The notes: generated from the letters alone by a model not told the origin. A stretch of DNA of 64,000 bases from Galdieria partita (GCA_025991245.1 BQMJ01000024.1:178432-242431); one strand, 5' to 3'; shown: positions 35,157 to 49,330, counted from the stretch's first letter. A program made the numbers and translations.

Positions 35157-35995
35157 ATGTCTTCAGCTACTTGGACGACTTTGGTTTTCTTCTCTATTGT
35201 CTCCATTTTTCTCTTACACGTTCAAACTTGTCAAGCGTTTGAGTTTTATTTAAACCAAAATGCAAAATTATGCTTTACGGAACAGTTACCTTCCAACACC
35301 AAAGTGCGTTAAAGTTTGGTTTGTTCCTATTCTCTTACAAGTCGTGTAGGTCAGTGGTGAATATGCAGTTGCTGGTAGTGAGGGAACAATGAGTGTAGAT
35401 CTTACAGTAAGTATACTTATGTCACTTGTACTTTTCTTGAATGAGGATATGACGATGTTGGCTACTTCACTAGGTTATAGGTCCTGACCGACGTGACTAC
35501 TTTTCCAAGTTAGGTATTGAGTCTGGACGCTTTACTTTCAAAACTCCGAAGCACCCTATTTTAAAGCCTGAAGATGCTAAATATGCTATGGATGAACACT
35601 TTCCTCCTGCTGTTTATCATTTTTGTTTTAGTGCACGTTCAATACCTGAAAATATTGAAACCAATTCCAATCAACAACCTCACGTTGTAACAAGAAGAAG
35701 AGTCTCGTTAAAGGTGGATGTGTTGCCTACAGAAAGAGATTATGCAAGATTAGCCAAGGAAGAACACTTGAACTCTCTAGAAGTTGCCTTGAGAAGAATC
35801 GAAGACGAAATACGGCAGTTTTCTAGTGAACTTGATATTCTAAGTTCTCGTGAGCAGACAATGAGAAATATCAATGAAATAACCAACTCGAGAGTAACTT
35901 GGTTGGGCATCTTCAATGTTGTTGTAATGATAGCTGCAGGTGTATACGAAATGTATCACATGAAGAATTACTTCCGACACAAGAAGCTCATATAA
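35157..35995 (+). CDS. p24 family (emp24/gp25L) cargo receptor
   Basis: Exons 35157-35303, 35350-35406 and 35474-35995 encode 241 residues. A signal peptide (TLVFFSIVSIFLLHVQTCQA) is followed by a GOLD domain: FEFYLNQNAKLCFTEQL with a Cys, then the paired Cys in YHFCFSA. A coiled coil follows (LEVALRRIEDEIRQFSSELD), then a single transmembrane helix (WLGIFNVVVMIAAGVYEMYH). The short tail NYFRHKKLI has an aromatic pair site and a KKxx signal, as in p24 proteins that cycle between ER and Golgi in COPI and COPII vesicles. Delta or gamma subfamily cannot be settled by eye. Confidence 0.93.
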
Positions 35996-36072
35996 TAATG
36001 ATAACTGATCAAGATTTATGGTATAGAGTTAGCCAGTATTTACTATATCATTTTCTCTTCATAGTGTGTTTT

Positions 36073-37362
36073 CTATAAAAGAACTAAACCCATTTCTGAA
36101 GGAGGCAAAGTCGAGCATCGCCAATTGTATAAATAATAATGTAGAAAACCATCGCCAGGATGAAATTTAAGTTGTTTGAAAAAAGTTTCGTTCTCCATCA
36201 AATCCAAAGCGTTGAAAACATCAAAGCCTTCTTGTTTTGCCAATATCAACGCATTCTGCATCAGAGACTCTAAAGGTACACTTGTTGCAACATTATAAAA
36301 TGAATAAGCTGCTCTCAAATTCTTATATTTCTCATGTTGAATAACAGTCGAAGGTAACTCATAGAAACTTATCAGATCAGTTACAACACCTTCTTCATTC
36401 TTTAAAATATAGCAATAAATGACATTCTTTCTAGGTAAAAACCAGTGAGAAAATTCTTCCAATGAAAATGAAATAGACAACTTGAATCGAGTCAAATACT
36501 TCGCCAACAAGTCACGAGCAGAAGACAATTGTTGTGGACTTAAAGGCTCCAATCCTACAATAGTAATATCCTTTGGAAGTGCATACAGTTTGATAGTTCG
36601 GCTAAGTGTCATTCGAGGTCCTAAGCGAGAGAATCCAACTTGAATCAGCTTCTTTGGATTCAAAGAACGATGATAATAGCGACAACGAGCGACTGGACGC
36701 GGAAGAACTACACCAGCTGTATAAACTGCTTGAAATATACCTCTTTGATTGACTCTTCTAGTAATCTCCTTGATTAAAACTGGTGCTAGCCTTTTGTTTC
36801 TCAACTTTTTATGAATACAAAGAAAGTTGATTTCCACTACTTGTACTTGTTGTCCTTTGATACAAATCGTCGAAGGAATGGCACTGATAAATGCCACCAG
36901 ACGTTTACTGGAAACTGTTCGTACACCTACGTGCCAATCCTTTCTCCAACCAGGCGCTCTCAAAGCCCAATAAAGAAAAGATCCGCTATAGTCAAAACGA
37001 AACATGGAATCATCATCTTCTACATAATTTGCGTTCAAAAGTTGATATACTTCCTCCAATTCCTCCTGATTCTCAATATCACACTCTGTCCACTCAAATT
37101 GTGGCAATAAAGGAAAAGGTTGCTTACGAATATCTTCAGGATCCTTGTTTGGCTCGATGGGGCCTTCATCTAGAGCAGTTGATTGTTCTTCTAATTGAGG
37201 GACTGGCTGAGTACTCCAAAACTTGTGTATACTACTAGTGGACAACTGTTCTCCTCCAGATGACTGCACTGTAAGTTGACGAATAAGTTGAGTAATTTCA
37301 GGAGTTGAAATATTGGAGTGTTGTTGATCTGTATTATTTTGTAAAGTGTTGTTCTCTTTCAT
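36073..37362 (-). CDS. NMT: Glycylpeptide N-tetradecanoyltransferase (N-myristoyltransferase)
   Basis: Single exon, 429 residues. The enzyme transfers myristate from myristoyl-CoA to N-terminal glycine of proteins such as ARL1. Family markers: HKFWSTQPVPQ near the N-terminus, FLYWALRAPGW, the acyl-CoA region VEINFLCIHKKLRNKRLAPVLIKEITRRV, and YHRSLNPKKLI. The C-terminal lobe has AYSFYNVATSVPL and the end sequence GLVLL, where the terminal carboxylate acts as catalytic base. The ATG at 37362 is chosen because the longer frame upstream is only the antisense of the IDE gene. Confidence 0.95.
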   Translation of the reverse strand: MKENNTLQNNTDQQHSNISTPEITQLIRQLTVQSSGGEQLSTSSIHKFWSTQPVPQLEEQSTALDEGPIEPNKDPEDIRKQPFPLLPQFEWTECDIENQEELEEVYQLLNANYVEDDDSMFRFDYSGSFLYWALRAPGWRKDWHVGVRTVSSKRLVAFISAIPSTICIKGQQVQVVEINFLCIHKKLRNKRLAPVLIKEITRRVNQRGIFQAVYTAGVVLPRPVARCRYYHRSLNPKKLIQVGFSRLGPRMTLSRTIKLYALPKDITIVGLEPLSPQQLSSARDLLAKYLTRFKLSISFSLEEFSHWFLPRKNVIYCYILKNEEGVVTDLISFYELPSTVIQHEKYKNLRAAYSFYNVATSVPLESLMQNALILAKQEGFDVFNALDLMENETFFKQLKFHPGDGFLHYYLYNWRCSTLPPSEMGLVLL

Positions 37363-37373
37363 TCCAATTGCAA
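37363..37373. promoter_or_regulatory. 11-bp spacer between two divergent start codons
   Basis: The NMT ATG (37362-37360, minus) and the IDE-type protease ATG (37374, plus) are separated by eleven bases. Each 5' leader must therefore lie inside the other gene's coding region, or a hidden upstream intron exists. I see no in-frame ATG further upstream on either side that is compatible with homology. Confidence 0.6.
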
Positions 37374-40300
37374 ATGTGGGTTGAAAAGCCCAAATATGAT
37401 AGTCGACAGTATCGAGCGCTTTGTTTAAACAATGAGTTGCGCGTTTTGTTGATATCAGATGCTGAAAGTGAAAAGGCAGCTGCAGCTTTAAATGTAGCCG
37501 TTGGTTATTTTTCAGATCCTCCAAACATTCCAGGTTTAGCACACTTGTTGGAACACTTATTATTTCTTGGTACAGACAAGTACCCCGATGAAAGTGAATA
37601 TCATCTGTACTTGTCACACCATGGTGGAACGTGCAATGCCTTTACAGCTGAGGAAAACACTTGTTTTCACTTCGATGTGACAGACCAGTGGCTATCTGGA
37701 GCATTGGATCGCTTTGCACAGTTCTTCATTGCGCCTCTTTTGAAAGAAGAGGTCTATGAAAGAGAAGTTCGAGCAGTTGACTCGGAACACTGTAAGAATA
37801 TATTGACCGATGCAAGACGGTTTTTTCAAGTCTTCAAGTGCGTTGCAGCAGAACCGAAACATCCTTTGGCCAAGTTTGGTACAGGCAATCGTGAAACTCT
37901 CTATGAAAAGCCACGGACTGAACAAGTAGATGTTATCAAGTTCTTGAAAGAATTCCATTCAACTTTTTATTCTTCTAATCTAATGACTTTGTGTGTGCTA
38001 AGCAAACAAAGTTTGGACGAACTGGAACAGTTGATCGTGCCCTTGTTTTCTTCTGTACCTAATCGTTCGACTAGTGCCCCGTATACTTTCTATAGAAACT
38101 TGCCAGTATTTAAACAAGACAGCTTTGGTAGTGTTTATAAGCTCGTACCTGTTCAAGATCGACGAACTTTGCAAATACTTTGGCCGTTTCCAGAACTGTT
38201 TTCGAAGTATGAGATAAAGCCTGTAAGAACACCAGTTGGATGAAAACTGTTTCTGCTCATTCTTTTTAGGAGCATTACTTGTCTCATCTATTAGGCCATG
38301 AAGGTAAAGGAAGTTTATACTACTTGTTGAAAGAAAAAGGCTGGGTAAACAACTTGAGTTGTGGCCCAGAGATGATGCTACACAGTTTTTCTACTTTTGG
38401 AATCACAATGGAACTTACTGAAATGGGTTTAGTCAATGTTGAAAATATTTTAGGTTGTACATATGACTATTTGAATTGTATTCGGAATAGCAACTTCCCC
38501 AACTATATATTTGAGGAATCGCAGAAGCTGGAAGAGCTGCGATTTCATTTTCGAGTAAGGTTCCTTGGACAGTTGAAGTGTTGGCTTTCATTGACATTGC
38601 AATAGGAAAGATCGGAGCCTCTTGGTGAAGTGGTTAGAAACGCCTTAAATATGCAATATTATCCTTTGTCAAAAGTATTGAGTGGCCCTTACTTGATTCA
38701 TTCATTTGACCCCAAGTTGATACTTTCTCTATTAGAAGATATGATTCCTTCCAAAATGTGGGTCATGATATCCTCAAAGACATTTGAAGGATTGGTTGAT
38801 GAAAGAGAGCCCTGGTATGGAACACATTATGGTCGATTCCCTCTTTCTGGAGAAATGTTGTTTCAGTTATCAGAGATAAAAGAGGAAGAAGGCAACTTAT
38901 ATTTACCATTGCCGAACCCTTTTATTCCTTGTGACTTTTCTCTCAAGTGTAGAGAAGAACAAATAGTTGCATCAGAAAGCCAATCTGTTAAAAGGGGATT
39001 ATTTGAAAGAGTACCAAAACAGATTCGAAAGGATGCTATGTGGACTATTCATCATCAATTGGACGATAGATTTCAAAGGCCTAAAGTACACTTATACTTC
39101 TTTCTGCACTCTGCATATTTTCACTTTTCTCCTCGTCAAGCGTTATTTGCAAAACTTTATTGTTTGTTTTTAGAAGACATCTTAAATGAAGATGGCTACT
39201 ATGCACAACTAGCTGGAATTCATTATCAACTGGAGACTGTAAATGAAGGACTCATATTGTATGTTGGAGGATATAACGATCGAATTTCCAACTTTGTGTT
39301 ACGAGTATTTGAGGAAATGGTACATTTTCGATGGAAACGTGAACATTGGCATATTAAAAAGGATTTATTAAAAAGACGTTTGGAAAATTCTCTGAAAAGA
39401 GAACCCTTTCACCTTGCTCTGCTGGAGTGGAAGTGTTTGATCATAGAGTCACAATTGCATGTGGATGACCTATTGGAGAATATCGACTCGGCATCGGAAG
39501 AAGAGATCGACAGTTTTCACTTGAAAATGTTTGAACAAGTTCACTTAGAAGCTTTGATGTATGGTAATATTTTACAAGACGAGGCTTTACAGATGAGTCA
39601 TCAGATATCCTCAGTGTTGCCAATTAGACAAGGTCTAAAAGAACAGGCATGGCCGATAAAGAGAATTGTGCAAATTCCTATAGTGGATAAGAAGGATACA
39701 AATTCACTCAACAGCTTGAATGATATGGGTATTCATTTTATCAAAAATGCTCGTCTTGAAGATGAAGAAAATGAAGCGGTTTTGTTATATTTTCAAGTTG
39801 ATCAACAAACAATTTATTCTCATGTAATTTTGGAGCTTTTGGAACAAATCATGTCGAAACACTATTTTGATGATTTGCGCACAACACAACAATTAGGCTA
39901 CATTGTTGATACAAGGGTAAAATTTATCTTCTTGATCAAAGAGCACAATGGTTTTATTCATTTTCTAGGTTGTTGTAGTGAGTGAAGTAGCTGGACTATT
40001 AATGATTGTTCAGTCTTCTACGTATTCCACGCATTATCTAGAGAAGAGAATGGAGTTGTTCCTTGAGCAGTTTTATGAGAATATTTTAAAACAAATAACA
40101 GAAGATGAACTTGCGGATTACCTGCAGGCGTTGAGATCAGAGAAATTGGAACCTGCAAAGCGCTTAAGTCAACAAGCTGCTTGGTTTTGGTCAGAAATAA
40201 GTTCCCATTCCTATTATTATAATCGTTTTTATGATGAAGCAGCTTGTTTGAACCACATTTCTAGAAATGATTTGTTGAATTATTTTCATCGCTATTTTCG

Positions 40301-40469
40301 AAGTATAGAACAGCGTCGTCTTTCTGTCCATGTAAGAAGCAACAAGGTAGTTGAAGAGAGTATTACCTATAGAAGAATAGTCGCCGATGCCGATATGTTT
40401 AAAAGGAATCAATTTATTTATCCAACAAGACAGTTTTTGAAGGCAGAAGATGAGAGATTTTCCTTATAG
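37374..40469 (+). CDS. IDE: Insulin-degrading enzyme-type M16 metallopeptidase
   Basis: Exons 37374-38222, 38270-38554, 38606-39916 and 39969-40469 encode 981 residues, the length of IDE and nardilysin. The inverted zinc motif is HLLEH (His57, Glu60, His61), within GLAHLLEHLLFLGTDKYP. The third ligand is the Glu in VRAVDSEHCKN. Later landmarks are GHEGKGSLYYLLKEKGW and TTQQLGYIVDTRV. M16A enzymes cut small peptides and, in organelles, presequences. No presequence is visible, so a cytosolic place is likely. Introns are 47-52 nt. Confidence 0.94.
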
Positions 40470-40705
40470 AGTGAAAGCTTGAGTTTGGAACATAGTATAG
40501 GAAGCTGTTCTATGAATGAGATTTGATTTTCCAATGACGACAACAAAAATTAGGGTTCATAGAAAGACAAATGGACGTAGAATACTTGAAATATATACCA
40601 ATGGTGGAATTCATCTGTACTTTTATCGCAAAAACTGGACAATTTATAAATATATTCAAGTTTGATGGATAAAACAAAATCATCGCTCAAATAGACACTC
40701 ATCCT

Positions 40706-42169
<1,464 letters not shown>

Positions 42170-42699
42170 CTAAAAGCTTGCTAACACGGAATCCCGCCTT
42201 ATCGAGAGACACGACATCCAATGAAGAGTTGAGGATCGTGAAGATGAACTTTGGAGATTTGTGAAATGTCCTAGACAGTATCACAAAGTGGAAAAAGAGC
42301 GAGAGGAAGAGAGAAAGCTCTAATAGCTATCTGAACTTCCCTGCCTCTTCTTATAGTATAAATATTCTTTTTTGTACTCACAAAATAAAAGCTGCTCACT
42401 TCAAACAACACAACAGGAACGCTTTTAGCCTTTACGGATCTTTGTTAGTTTGCAGAACGAAGTGATTGTCAAAATCCATGTAACTAGGCAAGACTTTGTT
42501 TCGGTTACTAAATTAACAAGCAGTTCACAACTTTTATCAGTTTAAAAAAGAGTCGAAGTACTAAGAAAATGAAAAATTATTCATGGAAAAGCAAAAGAGT
42601 GATGATTGTTAAAGTATGACACTTGGATAAACTTCCTATGAACTCTTTTACTCATAAAACTTTCACAGTCATTGCACAACTACCTTGAAACAGCTCAAG

Positions 42700-44560
42700 T
42701 AGTATTTCTTTTCTTTTACGGTTGGTAGAACTTGGGTTGAAACCGATGCCCTAAAAACTCGGAACAAATGGCCGAGTACCTCAATTAACGACCCTCTTCT
42801 AAATAGTTCAAATTTTTTTTATAGAAGTTTTGTTATTTAAATTTCAACAAGAAGTTCTTTGAAAATAGCATATAGAGAGTTCCGATTCTTTTTGAATATT
42901 ATAGAAACAGTTTATTCTTTTGGTCGTAGTTTTCAGTGACTGGACTTGAACCTTGAGTCCTGTGTGGCTTAAAAAGGTTCTTTTTCAGTCCCAATTTATG
43001 TACTTTGGATCTTAGAACCTCTTTGAGAACTGTTGATCCTTATGTTTGGCCTGTATGACGGCATCTAGTATCTGTTATATCGAGAAAAACAGCCTAGGTA
43101 AAGAGGTTCCCAGTTGTTGTCGAGTTTGAATACTTTTCTCCTGGAAATGTCTGTAATGTTTTTGAGAGTCCTTGTTTTTAGCCCAGTAACCAAGGTTTGT
43201 TGCAGTATTCGAAGTGGACTCTGTGTTGTTCTAACACACTACCGATTTAGTAAAGTTCTCTTGTTCAAGTGGAGAGAATAGACCGGCCCTTGACAACTGA
43301 GCTGCGAACTTCAAATGTGAGTCCTGGTTTGCAAAAGCAGAGTTGGACCAAGTTTGCTCGTAGAAGTCTTTGGACCTTCTTTGCTTGTTTCTTTATTGCT
43401 TTTACCGAAGGATAGCACGTGGAGTTTGCAGGAGGACTAAGATTTACCTTTGTTTTGCGAAAACGTATTGAATGGAGAGAAAACAAAACCGAATGAATGT
43501 TTTTACTAGAATTGTGAAACTTAAAAAAGCAGAACTCGAGTCTAAGAGAATGAATCGAGCTGGTAGCTTGAGAGTTTACTTTGTTTCTTGTTCGAAAATT
43601 GTCTTAGGAGACTGTTGACAAATCATTGGAACTGTCTTCGTCATCCACATACTATTCCTATCTGCTGCTCATTGTATTACTCTTCCAACAGAATGCATTA
43701 GAAACCACGTGAAACTGAAATGAGAATACAATGTACTACTCTATGTCGATAAGTGCGGTTTGAAAACCAACATTTCAAGTCTAAGTGGGTATTGGTTTTG
43801 TTTGAAAGTTATCCAGTAGCTCGCTCCAATGATGATATGGATCATTTGGATAGTATCAAACTTCAACGTTGTTGAGACAGTAGAGCATTTATACCAGAAC
43901 TGATGTATTTGGTTCTGTCTTGTTTTCAGAATAACTTTGAAGGGAATGAATATTAGAATGCTCTTAGTTTTTCCAGAATTGTCGGTGGTTGACTGTTGAT
44001 ATTTGGAGCATAACCTTTTTGAAATTTTCTAGACTTTTTCAGTTGTGTATAGAGAGTAATGGAAATTAGAGTAGGAGTTATTGACTGTTGTCCGTTTGCT
44101 GTATTTGTCAAGGTCAATTCATGGACCGTTGTCTGCATATTGGTACTTGTCATGTGAGTCCCAATAATAGGATGTCATTGATAGTTTTACTATACAGAAT
44201 TGACAAGATAGATAGATTGAATAATTGATGCTCCATTTCTTTACAATTCAATTGTACTCTATGGATTATGAAACACTTGATCTGTACATAAGCTGATTGA
44301 AAAGCTGATTAGTTGTCTTTTATCAGCATACTTGCCTTCAAGATGACAACTTATGTGTCGTTGTTAATAGGTGCTTGGTTCTCTTTGTAATTGACGATGT
44401 CTCCTCAACAATTTCATTAGCAAAGATTTGTATATCTGACAGATTTTCAGAGCTTCCTGAATACTTTCTGAATGATGGTTTGGCTGAAAAGCATGTCTCC
44501 AAGTTTGAAACAAGATGATTCTATACAACTGCCCATACCCAATAAAGACGCTCTCCAAAG
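42700..44560. repeat. Diverged non-coding repeat, copy A
   Basis: This stretch holds no gene. It aligns by eye with copies B and C further right and in the same orientation. Shared marks are GGTCGTAGTTTTCAGTGACT near 42920, AAGTGGAGAG at 43268, TGAGCTGCGAACTTCAA at 43300 and AGCTGATTGAAAAGCTGATT near 44290. Similarity is perhaps 60-75 percent, so the copies are old. Total length is about 1.8 kb and I see no terminal inverted repeats or transposase. Confidence 0.6.
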
Positions 44561-44806
44561 CTGCTTACTTGAAATTTAGGTTGTGTTTTGATTTTCATCC
44601 AACGTGCTAAAAATAACTTTGTTTAGGATATATACATCTTCTATTTAAGCAAACCAATCATCCATATCAGACTTTCTGCTTCCACAATGATTCATCATTG
44701 GCTTGCCAGTCAAGCAAATAAAATATTCAAAACATATCAATTATCATAGTCTTTGTAAATCATAAAGCTCAAAACAACTCTGCTTCCATCAAAGGATCGT
44801 AAAGAA

Positions 44807-46986
44807 TCACTTTTCCTTTTCCAACAAAATTCGAAATCTTTCAGAAAAGCCTTCACTACAAAGAAACTCAATATAGTCTGGCACTGATAAACTACCTTTG
44901 GCTTCCTCAAATGGTAATGGAGTAACATAAACAATACTTATGCAGTGTCGCCAATCAACACCTTTAGAATCCAATAAACGAAAATCTACAATCCTTCCAG
45001 AATCATCTTCTTCTAACATGATGGTAAACTCTTCATTCAAAATCAAACCAATCAAACTAAGTAACAGAGGCTTATCTGTTACTCTCACTCGTCTCCTCTT
45101 CTTATTACGTCTTTGGCCACTTTGGGAACTTGCCATTGATCCTTGTTTGCTCCTTGACCTACTAGTGGATAAGTTGGCCGATTCTGAAGTATTCCATACA
45201 TCTTTCTTGAAAGAAGGTGGCAAAAAGGAGTTTTCGATAGCAGCAGAGTCACGATTATGACTATAAAATGAAGATATAGATACTTGAAAAAAGTATATAT
45301 GCCATGGAGAATTCACAATATCCACAAAAATATAGTCAAATCGAGGATGTCGTTCTTCCAGTAATATCCAACAGGAATGAGTAAACTTTTTCATGGGAGG
45401 ATCAAATTCATCTCTAATCAACCGAACCCAACTTTTACAAGATAAACTCAAGTTCCTATAAGGTTTGCTATCGGAACGAATCGTCACATGTTCTGTTCTA
45501 CTGATGAACCATAAAAAGAATAATTTTTCAAAAGTTTGCCCTCTTGTGCTTGGATCACTTCAGTAAAGTTGAAAAAGTTCAGCCAAGTAATTTTCTGAAG
45601 CATATCTTTTAAGGAAAGAGGATAACAAGATGTCACGTGCAACACTATTATAAAAGCGCAAATAGATGTGGCTCACTACAACTAATAAACCTCGACTAAT
45701 ATATGCTCCGTCTGCAATCGTAATGTTGGGTTTAGTTCTATCCATGAAAAGCTTATAAAGCATCGAATCAAATTCTCTCTTTTCTTCTTCAGACCTAAGT
45801 CCATCGAGATAGTCATTATGCTTTCTTATCATTTCACAATACACTTTTGCGGTGAATTCAACCCTCAAATCTTCAAAACTAGCATCAGGATGATCGTTTG
45901 CCAGAGCTACGATTTTAACTATCATTCTAGGCACCAACCCAGTAAGTTCGACGACTTCATCTGAATTTTCACGAAGAATAGAGGGATAATCAGGTAAAGC
46001 TTCCCACAAGTCAAATTCTTTGAAACTTAGCGGCTCCAAATAGTGTTTGACATCTTCATAACCACTACGCAAATTATCTTCAAATTGATGATGCTGTGAA
46101 CCTGCAAGAAGAACTCCACAATAAGGCTATTCAAGTAAATGAAAAAGTTATTATAAAACAAGAAAGAGCCATGACTTACTGTATTCATTACTTCAAACTC
46201 AGTGTAAAACTGGAAAAAATCCGGCCATCTATTTATGTCACGACCAAACTTGCCCCAAAACGCATTATGTTCATCTACAATTAACATATTGCGTAGTGCA
46301 AGCTCTATCATAAAGCGACGAATAGCGAAAGCTAGATTCAAATCTTTGCTTTTGATACAAAAATATATCACATGCTTAATAGAAGCGCCGTTTAAAACCT
46401 CGTAGTCCCATGACTGAAAACTCGGCAACTCGTCCAGAATGGACAAATTCATGAATAGCAGCATTTTCAAGTAAAGAGCTACCACTTCAGTTTTCACCCT
46501 ATTGTCCCCTAACCACGCCTCTGCGTTTCCAATATACTGCAGTGGAATCCTGCAATGCCTTGAAAACACAGCGGCCATATAGAGATCTACGCTCTTTCCT
46601 AGACCACTTGCTGCAGAAACTATGATCTGCTGGGGTGGAGGACTGCAACCTTCTGCATCAAGACTTTCAATGTGTCTATTCCACCTCTTGATAAACTCTC
46701 CTCTCAAAAAGATTCTTGAGATGTTCCCAACACCTTTTTCCACTGGGAGATCTTTGGGAAACTGCTTGGGAACAAGCAAAGGTGCTATCTCTTTGAAAGT
46801 TTCTTTCCCAACTTTGAAAACTTTACCTCCTACTTGTACCTTCTCTCCAATAACTGACGCGAGAGTTTTGAACAAACACTCTTGTCGAAGATCAGGTAGG
46901 TTTGTCAACCACATATTGCTAAACTTTTCGTCAATTTTTAGACCATCGTGAAATATTTCTTCGTATCTAACAGACTCTCCGGACAT
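44807..46986 (-). CDS. P-loop ATPase of RHS/Crinkler-like type, interrupted by an in-frame TGA
   Basis: Exons 46180-46986 and 44807-46093 (86-nt intron) would code for about 697 residues. Walker A is SAASGLGKS (about 124-132), Walker B is MLIVDEHNAFWGK. The Asp-Glu-His after the hydrophobic strand, together with the Walker A context, is like the RHS and Crinkler NTPases expanded in some eukaryotes. From memory, Galdieria genomes have large families of ATPases thought to be of prokaryotic origin; this may be one. TGA at 45562-45560 is codon 447. Family-like sequence continues in the same frame straight after it (SDPSTRGQTFEKLFFLW), and the frame stays open for 250 more codons. It is either a recent pseudogene or a sequence error. 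A basic RRNKKRRRVRV lies in the C-terminal part. Confidence 0.65.
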
Positions 46987-48920
46987 ATCTAAAGAAGTTT
47001 CACTAGTTATCCTTTGAGACGGCTAGCCAAACAATCAACAACCCAAAAACAACTTGTGCAGCTGTACAAATTTTACAATTTATGGTGCTGTATATAGTTC
47101 CAAATAATAAGTACACTTTGGAATTCAAACAAGAAATCTAGTATTTCTTTGTTTCCTATGGAACATTGAGATAGAGCTGCCTACAGAAAGAATATTTGAA
47201 TTGATTTCAACCTTGAGAAAAATATTTTATGAAAGCATAATTTCTTTCAATGACTTGAAAGATCAACTAAAATCAACAGTGCATTCGTTTAGATAAATCT
47301 GGATACTGTGACAGTTGTTTTCAATTCTTCCTGTTTCAGTTGTCCCACTCTTTGTGTCTCTTATCTACGAAACAGACTATGTGGAACTCCACTGGATTAG
47401 AAAAGCTCAATTGTCTACAGAATAATCTTCACAGTGGCAGCTATCAAAGATTACTTTTCAATATAGACAAGAGAAAGATTCAATGCAACTCAATTTTTCC
47501 TTTCCAGACTGAAAATTTGTCTTATCGCATATTTTTGACTATGTGGGAACGATAAACACAAATTACATCAATTACGCAAAGTGACATCGTGTAAAGACTA
47601 TGGTTTAGTTCGAAATTTTCTATCACTTTATGAAAGAAGCAATGGAACATACCAATTTATCAGAGCTTGCAACTTTCGTTACTTGCTGCAAGAGAAATGT
47701 CTCATTCGAAAGTTATCGCTAGTATGATGTTCATCATTCTGAGCTAAGAGGATGAGTATTGAAACATTTACTTCTCCTCCTTTGGGAACCCAATTTCAAA
47801 GGTTGAACAAGTGGATTTGGCTATACGTTTTGAAATATTTCTGGACATTGTCAGAATTTTCGTTTTGTCGTGACAGTGAAGTTTCTAACAAAATTGTTGT
47901 AGATTTGATGTGTTGTTTTCAGAGTAACTGTGAGATGATGAGAATGGAAATTCAAGTCGACTTGGTAACTTGAAATCTTACTTCTTGTCTTGCTAAAATA
48001 CTTTGTATACTTTGAAAGTATCTCATTGAGTTGCTGTTGCTTTCTTCTCTTGTAGCATTCTACAAGTTTCGTTAGAGCAAACTAGATTTTATCTTTGGAA
48101 GCAACGACTGTACAACTCATTTGGGCTTATCTATTCTTGGAATCCTTTCAGGATAGTCGGTTGTTGACTGCTGAATTTTGTGACACTATACGCTACCGTT
48201 GACTTTGCTAAAGTCACCGTCTGCTTCAAAGTACACCTTCCAGAAATATCAATAAAAGTTGCAAGTACTAGTTACCGTCCATATATCTAGGAATTCTTGA
48301 TCCTTGTTTCACAAAAATAAAACGCGGGTAGAATTTTTATTCAGCAACATAAGGATTGATTAACATTCCTCACTACAATCTTCTATGATAGCATTCTAGG
48401 GTATGGGAAAAACTCCTTCTTGACAACTGTAATCAGCACTCTTTTGAAGTCCTTATTTAACCCAACCACAGGTCTAGCTGGACTTGTTGAAGACGTTTGA
48501 TTCACAAAACGTCAACCAAGTGTTTACAATTCAAACAATTTGGAAGCTAACCATCTTAAAACTCAACGTGTTCTGTTTGGGCTTGTGAGATCAAAGAAAA
48601 ACTCCTTGTCAACAACAAGTCGAATCCAATTCTATTAACTCTCCAGTTTTTTCTCGTTACTTTCATGAATTCTGAATTATCAGGTACAACAGTGGAAAAT
48701 CTGTAACTGAATTCCAACGAAACAATTCCCTCAACAGAAAGAATAGAGCATCAACAGTCTTTTGAACTCTCGAGTGCAAGGTTCTTTTGGAAATTTCTCT
48801 ACAAGTATACAAGATACGATATAGTTTGTACCTTTTAAAGGCACCCTTTCATACCACCTCCTTTCTAAGCTCTTCGAAACGTTCTTTCATTAGAACTTAT
48901 TGGTTGAGAACAGGAGCTAA
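46987..48920. other. Gene-poor AT-rich spacer with partial repeat (copy E)
   Basis: No supported gene. Short frames at 47340-47555 and 47752-47973 show no recognisable protein and no codon pattern unlike the surroundings. Around 48130-48200 the text GTCGGTTGTTGACTGCTG matches the 3' part of repeat copy A near 43980, so a truncated repeat copy ends here. Confidence 0.5.
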
Positions 48921-48929
48921 ATAGTTGTT

Positions 48930-49330
48930 TTATGCAACCCGCTTCAAAGTGGATAAAGTCTGTATATGAAAACTTTTTTGAGTTTCAACGAGAAACACCT
49001 TGAGAATAGACTAGAGAGTTTTTTTGGATACTGTTTAAACCTGGGTTGTTTTGGTCGTAACTTTGTAGCCACTAGGTTTGAACCTTGTGGTTGATTTCTC
49101 AACGTCAGAGTTCAAAAGAGATTTATCTGCAGAAACATTGTCAAGGGAGAGGTTGATTATGATCGTACAAGGGAGGTTGTTTGGAAATAACTAACATAGC
49201 TTTGCGAATTCTTGGTTCTTAGATAAAAACAGTGTAAAAGAGGATAATTTTGTAGGAGTAGTCGTAATCTTATCGGTACCTTTTGACCTGAACGAGTTCT
49301 ATATACATAGTGACGGAAAAGTTTATTTTC
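48930..49330. repeat. Diverged non-coding repeat, copy D (5' part only)
   Basis: CTTCAAAGTGGATAAAGTCT near 48950 corresponds to CTTTGAAGTGGATAAAATTG near 52612 in copy C. GGTCGTAACTTTGTAGCCACT near 49050 corresponds to copies A and B. Similarity fades after about 49300. Confidence 0.45.

Noticed and set aside
37363-37617. An 85-codon N-terminal extension of the NMT frame
   Set aside because: It is the antisense of the IDE-type protease's first exon, which has clear homology; nothing in the extension resembles NMT.
42940-42965. A tRNA-like T-loop motif (GGACTTGAACC)
   Set aside because: No matching acceptor, D or anticodon stems could be built around it, and the same text varies freely between repeat copies.
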